A stretch of DNA of 64,000 nucleotides from DASQHW01 sp038238245 (lineage in GTDB: Bacteria; Actinomycetota; Acidimicrobiia; IMCC26256; PALSA-610), in assembly GCA_038238245.1 (NCBI GenBank), contig JBBRXX010000004.1, forward strand, positions 1 to 64,000, written 5' to 3'. The position numbers and the translations under genes were made by a program. This document shows, piece by piece, positions 60,488-64,000 of the stretch (position 1 is the first letter of the stretch; each line of letters starts with the position of its first letter). The notes beneath the pieces were generated by a model. That model did not search any database and was not told where the DNA came from. It was given only the letters and a program-made list of their open reading frames with translations.

Positions 60488-61767
60488 CGCGTGAACGCTC
60501 CCGCTGATGTGGGCACATCTTCGTAGGGCTGAGGTGCAATGCGTGCCTGCGGGATCAGCACGCGCTGGCGGATGACGATGCCCAACACGATGGTTCCGAC
60601 GGCCATCGCCGCGGGAACCCAACTCGGTGAGGCGTGCATGGGAAACACGACCACCGCCACTGCGGTGAGCGAAAACGCGGTCTCGAACAGACGAAGCGCG
60701 AACACCCTGACGTGCATCCCCGTCACTGCCGCCAATGTGCCGTACGGCATGAGCAGCCCGGCCGCCGCGGCGTAGAGGACCCAACCGAAGACGGCAACGC
60801 TGTCGATCGAGAACTTCGCGCCCGTCACGACGCCGCCGGCCCACGGGAGCAACATGGCCGCGATCCCGCCCGCGAGCAGCACTGACACGAACAGGGCGAG
60901 CGCACCGATGTCTGCGTGGCGAACGAGCGCAGCGGCGGGCTCTCGCCTCTTGGCCGCATATGTGGCGAAGAGGTATCCACCGATGCCATTGACGATCAGG
61001 AGCGTCGGAGCCGTATAGACGCGCGCGGCCTCGAGCTCGCCGAATGCCACGGTCCCAACGGCGATGACGACCAGGATCCTCATCGCGGTGAGCATCGCGG
61101 GCCGCACTGCCTGTTGCGCCGCACGCCATCCACCGAACTGCAACACCGAGGTCACGTCGCCGAGACGCCACGGTGCGACCTCGAGCTCGGAATGAGGCAG
61201 GAGACGCACCGCCACGACCATGGCCACGATTTGCGAGACGAGCAGCGCCAGCAGGATCTGGAACATGTCCAGCGCCCCGAAGACCGCGGCGAATCCCAAC
61301 CAGCAGACCGTCGCCCCGAGGCATGTGAGATCGACGAGCATGACGGACCAAAACCGCAGCGACGCCATCAAGAGACGGCGTAGGAACTCTTCGAGAATGA
61401 ACGCGGCCGAGCCCAGCCCGAAGATCACGGATGCTTGCCAGGTCAGCAGCCCTGCGGCCCAGCACACTGCGGCGCCGACAATGCCTGCGAGCAGTGCGCA
61501 CGAGCAACCGACAATCTGTAGACCCGCACGGAGATGTTGCATACGCCTGTCGAGCACCGTGAGCGAATCGCCGACGAGGCCGGTCGCGATCGCGGTCGCG
61601 AGGACGAGCCCTCCTGAGATCAGGCCGTACACCCCGAGTCCGTCGGCCCCGAGTGACCGGGCTGCCGCGATCGAGAGCACCAAGCTGCCAAGCGCTTGCG
61701 CCAGCTGCGCTCCCACCGCGCCCGTCGCACTCTGTCCGCGGCGCGCGACGCCGCGCGCGGTCAGCAT
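60484..61767 (-). CDS. Wzx-like polysaccharide flippase
   Basis: The 427-aa polytopic protein has about 12 helices and the MATE-type flippase pattern: RGQSATGAVGAQLAQALGSLVLSIAAARSLGADGLGVYG at the start and GELEAARVYTAPTLLIVNGIGGYLFATYAAKRR mid-protein. It moves lipid-linked repeat units across the membrane, partnering the downstream Wzy-like protein. Its stop overlaps the ligase start and the PKD gene ends 66 nt upstream of its start, so the group may form one transcription unit. Confidence 0.87.
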   Translation of the reverse strand: MLTARGVARRGQSATGAVGAQLAQALGSLVLSIAAARSLGADGLGVYGLISGGLVLATAIATGLVGDSLTVLDRRMQHLRAGLQIVGCSCALLAGIVGAAVCWAAGLLTWQASVIFGLGSAAFILEEFLRRLLMASLRFWSVMLVDLTCLGATVCWLGFAAVFGALDMFQILLALLVSQIVAMVVAVRLLPHSELEVAPWRLGDVTSVLQFGGWRAAQQAVRPAMLTAMRILVVIAVGTVAFGELEAARVYTAPTLLIVNGIGGYLFATYAAKRREPAAALVRHADIGALALFVSVLLAGGIAAMLLPWAGGVVTGAKFSIDSVAVFGWVLYAAAAGLLMPYGTLAAVTGMHVRVFALRLFETAFSLTAVAVVVFPMHASPSWVPAAMAVGTIVLGIVIRQRVLIPQARIAPQPYEDVPTSAGAFTR

Positions 61768-61833
61768 GTCCGGCCGCCGCCGCGTGCGCGCGGATCAGGT
61801 TGACGCTCCAACGAAGTCATCATCAGGTCACCG

Positions 61834-64000
61834 TCAGCCGGTCGGAGCGATCGCAGCGACGTTGTCGATGATGACCGCGGGGACGGTCCCGATCCATGAA
61901 CCCGACACGTACACGAGGATCCCGAGGTCGCCGGCTGCCTGGAGCGCGGCCGGGGTTGCGCCGGTGTTCGTCAACAGCCAGTTCTGGGGCTCTGGCGCGT
62001 TCTGGCGCCACACCTTTGCTCGCACCGTTGTCGTGGTGGTGCCACTGACCACGAGTCTGGCTCGCAACATGTCGCCGGGATTGACCGTCACGCCCGCGAC
62101 GGTGGCCGTCGCAAGGATAGTTTCGGTGCCGGCGACGGTCCGGGCCAGATACGCGATGACTGAACCGTCCGGCTGGTAGCGCAGCTTGAGGCGGTAGTCG
62201 TTGCCGTTGGAGACGCGCCGGCCGATCAGCGAGACATACAACCCGCCGCCGGTCGACGCGCGGTCGAGCCCGACGTCAGTGGTCATGTCGACGTCGCGCT
62301 GGCGGACCCCTGCGAGATACCCGGCCCGGTTCGCCGCGACTGCACCCGTGATGCGGCTGACGCCGTTGGCGACCGCGAAGCCGGATGCGGTGCCGGAAAG
62401 CGTCCAGGCGCCGCCGAAGTCAGCGGTGCCGAGACCGTTGGCGACCGTGCGGGTGAAGGTGTCCGATGCGTATTGGACGGCCGGGTCGAAGACGGTCACC
62501 TGGCCGCTGGTGCTGCCGGTGTGCCCGTCGTTGTCGGTGACCGTCAAGCCGACCGTGTAGGTGCCGCCGGCGGTGTAGGTGTGTTGCGGTGTCGGGCCGG
62601 TGCCGGTTGCACTGTCGCCGAAGTTCCACGCGTAGCTCGTGATGGTGCCGTCGACGTCGCTGGATGCGCTGCCGTTGAACGACGCCGTGAGATTCGAGAC
62701 GCTCGACGTGAAGGAGGCAGACGGCGGCGGCGCGTCCGTGATGGTGACGCCGTGCGTGACGACACCGGTGTGACCGTCGTTGTCGGTAACCGTCAAGGTG
62801 ACCGTGTAGGTGCCGCCGGCGGTGTAGTTGTGTTGTGGTGTGGGGCCGGTGCCGGTTGCACTGTCGCCGAAGTTCCACGCGTAGCTCGTGATGGTGCCGT
62901 CGACGTCGCTGGATCCACTGCCGTCGAACGACGCATGGAGGTACGTTGCGCTCGATGTGAACGCCGCGGTCGGCGGCGGCGGGTCAGTGACGGTGATGTC
63001 GTGGCTGACGGTGCCGGTGTGGCCGTCGTTGTCGGTCACGGTGAGCGTGACGGTGTAGGTGCCCGCGGCGTAGGTGTGTTGCGGTGTCGGGCCGGTGCCG
63101 GTGGTGCCGTCGCCGAAGTTCCACGCGTAGCTCGTGATGGTGCCGTCGACGTCGCTGGATGCGCTGCCATTGAACGACGCATGGAGGTATGTTGCGCTCG
63201 ATGTGAACGCGGCGGTCGGCGGCGGCGGGTCGGTGGCCGTCACGTCGTGGGTGACGGTCGCGGTGTGGCCGTCGTTGTCGGTCACGGTGAGCGTGACGGT
63301 GTAGGTGCCGGCGGCGTAGGTGTGTTGCGGTGTCGAGCCGGTGCCCGTGGTGCTGTCGCCGAAGTTCCACGCGTAGCTCGTGATGGTGCCGTCGACGTCA
63401 CTTGAACCGGTTCCGTCGAACGACGTCTGGAGGTACGTCGAGCTCGACGTGAACGCGGCGGTCGGCAGCGGTGCCTCGGTGACGGTCACCTGGCCCGTCG
63501 CGACGGCGGTATGTCCGTCGTCGTCCGTGATCGTGAGCGTGACGGTGTAGGAAGCGGCGGCGGTGTACGTGTGTTGCGGTGTCACGCCGGTGCCGGTCGT
63601 GCTGTCGCCGAAGTCCCACGCGTAGCTCGTGATGGTGCCGTCGGCATCAGTGGATCCGCTCGCGTCGAACGACGCGTGGAGATATGTGGAGCCGGCAGTG
63701 AATGATGCCGTCGGGGGTGGCGCAATGGTGGCGACCACGTCGTGACTGATCGTCGCGATCTGGCTGTCGTTGTCGATGACGGTGAGCGTCACGGTGAACG
63801 TGCCACCCGTAGCGTAGCTGTGACTCGGTGTCACGCCCATACCGGTGGTGCCGTCGCCGAAGTCCCACGAATAGCTCGTGATGGTGCCGTCGGCGTCACT
63901 CGATCCGGTGCCGTTGAACGACGCATGGCCGTACGACATGGTTGAGGTGAACGCGGCGGTCGGCGGGGGTCCGTTGACGACGAGCATCTCGGTCGCGGTG
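61834..64000 (-). CDS. Large PKD-repeat surface protein (partial, N-terminus outside window)
   Basis: At least 721 codons are open to the window edge, which reads VTATEMLVV like the end of another repeat, so the protein is longer. Six PKD domains of 82-83 residues, each with YAWNFGDSTTGTG and ending TVTVTDP-like, occupy the region from 63969 down to 62482. They are followed by a C-terminal beta-sandwich domain with SDTFTRTVANGLGTADFGGAW, a jelly-roll module common in secreted actinobacterial enzymes and adhesins. PKD arrays are extracellular spacers. No anchor is visible at the C-terminus. Confidence 0.88.
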   Translation of the reverse strand, partial: TATEMLVVNGPPPTAAFTSTMSYGHASFNGTGSSDADGTITSYSWDFGDGTTGMGVTPSHSYATGGTFTVTLTVIDNDSQIATISHDVVATIAPPPTASFTAGSTYLHASFDASGSTDADGTITSYAWDFGDSTTGTGVTPQHTYTAAASYTVTLTITDDDGHTAVATGQVTVTEAPLPTAAFTSSSTYLQTSFDGTGSSDVDGTITSYAWNFGDSTTGTGSTPQHTYAAGTYTVTLTVTDNDGHTATVTHDVTATDPPPPTAAFTSSATYLHASFNGSASSDVDGTITSYAWNFGDGTTGTGPTPQHTYAAGTYTVTLTVTDNDGHTGTVSHDITVTDPPPPTAAFTSSATYLHASFDGSGSSDVDGTITSYAWNFGDSATGTGPTPQHNYTAGGTYTVTLTVTDNDGHTGVVTHGVTITDAPPPSASFTSSVSNLTASFNGSASSDVDGTITSYAWNFGDSATGTGPTPQHTYTAGGTYTVGLTVTDNDGHTGSTSGQVTVFDPAVQYASDTFTRTVANGLGTADFGGAWTLSGTASGFAVANGVSRITGAVAANRAGYLAGVRQRDVDMTTDVGLDRASTGGGLYVSLIGRRVSNGNDYRLKLRYQPDGSVIAYLARTVAGTETILATATVAGVTVNPGDMLRARLVVSGTTTTTVRAKVWRQNAPEPQNWLLTNTGATPAALQAAGDLGILVYVSGSWIGTVPAVIIDNVAAIAPTG
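62482..63969 (-). repeat. Tandem PKD-domain coding repeats (6 units in window)
   Basis: Six copies of a 246-249 nt unit follow one another; the units nearer the C-terminus (units 3-6) are nearly identical over long stretches, pointing to recent duplication or gene conversion. The antisense frame is also open across most of it, a by-product of codon bias. Confidence 0.9.

Noticed and set aside
62473..63405. 310-codon plus-strand frame inside the PKD repeats
   Set aside because: It is the reverse of repetitive coding DNA and has no family-like content; it follows from codon bias.
62482..63969. CRISPR array
   Set aside because: Repeats are about 250 nt long, contiguous and encode PKD domains, without spacers or cas genes.
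1..64000. Genome-wide reassignment of TAG
   Set aside because: Many intact genes end with TAG (nadK, cmk, plsC, der, aroH), so it is a normal stop here.

Overview
The window is high-G+C DNA with many GTG and TTG starts, ATGA/GTGA stop-start overlaps and short gaps between genes. The housekeeping order (trpS, scpA-scpB-rluB-aroH-tyrA-aroA-cmk-plsC, ispH, der; recN-steA-steB-murJ; pyrG-xerD) points to an actinobacterium. KorAB ferredoxin oxidoreductase, a phasin-like protein and the absence of mycolic-acid or sporulation genes suggest a class such as Acidimicrobiia rather than Actinomycetia. That placement is inference; no 16S is present, only a 5S rRNA gene at the left edge.

Region 0-39 kb is core genome. 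It holds the end of an rRNA operon (5S plus hairpin), a basic TPR protein, an SSB-like OB-fold protein and KorAB. A DUF1015 protein, TPR and HAD genes, a rhomboid protease and a phasin follow. A long co-directional run then covers rRNA methylation, NAD kinase, RecN, SteA/SteB, MurJ, a phosphatase-like polytopic protein and a MraY-like transferase, so it links DNA repair to cell-envelope assembly. pyrG, xerD, a DksA-like protein, an S2P protease, an HD protein and trpS come next. The chromosome-segregation, aromatic-amino-acid, CMP-kinase, acyltransferase, IspH and Der block ends with HMG-CoA lyase, an acyl-CoA carboxylase beta subunit whose natural start region carries an in-frame TAG, and an exported SurE.

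A tRNA-Pro(GGG) at 39.9 kb marks a change to accessory DNA (40-49 kb). It contains a DUF3703-multicopper oxidase-DJ-1 operon with tandem heavy-metal-binding modules, a quinone-reductase-like MDR, a REC/thioredoxin-reductase-like fusion without the CxxC, a broken Vps62-like gene and an alpha/beta hydrolase lacking its expected catalytic His. From 49 to 55 kb lies an uncharacterised biosynthetic cluster: two FAD oxidoreductases, a WxcM/FdtA-type cupin, a glycosyltransferase with a TPR tail, a PhyH dioxygenase and an anthraniloyl-CoA-monooxygenase-like flavoprotein.

At 55.4-57.4 kb an ECF-type sigma gene overlaps a gene for a single-pass membrane protein with an extracellular LivK-like binding domain. 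I read this as a candidate ligand-sensing sigma/anti-sigma pair. The right end (58.7-64 kb, minus strand) is an exopolysaccharide locus: a cytidylyltransferase, an O-antigen-ligase-like protein, a flippase and a large PKD-repeat surface protein cut by the window edge.

A recurrent feature is a TANNNT box 6-8 nt upstream of the start codon at eight genes, which suggests widespread leaderless transcripts and decides several start choices.
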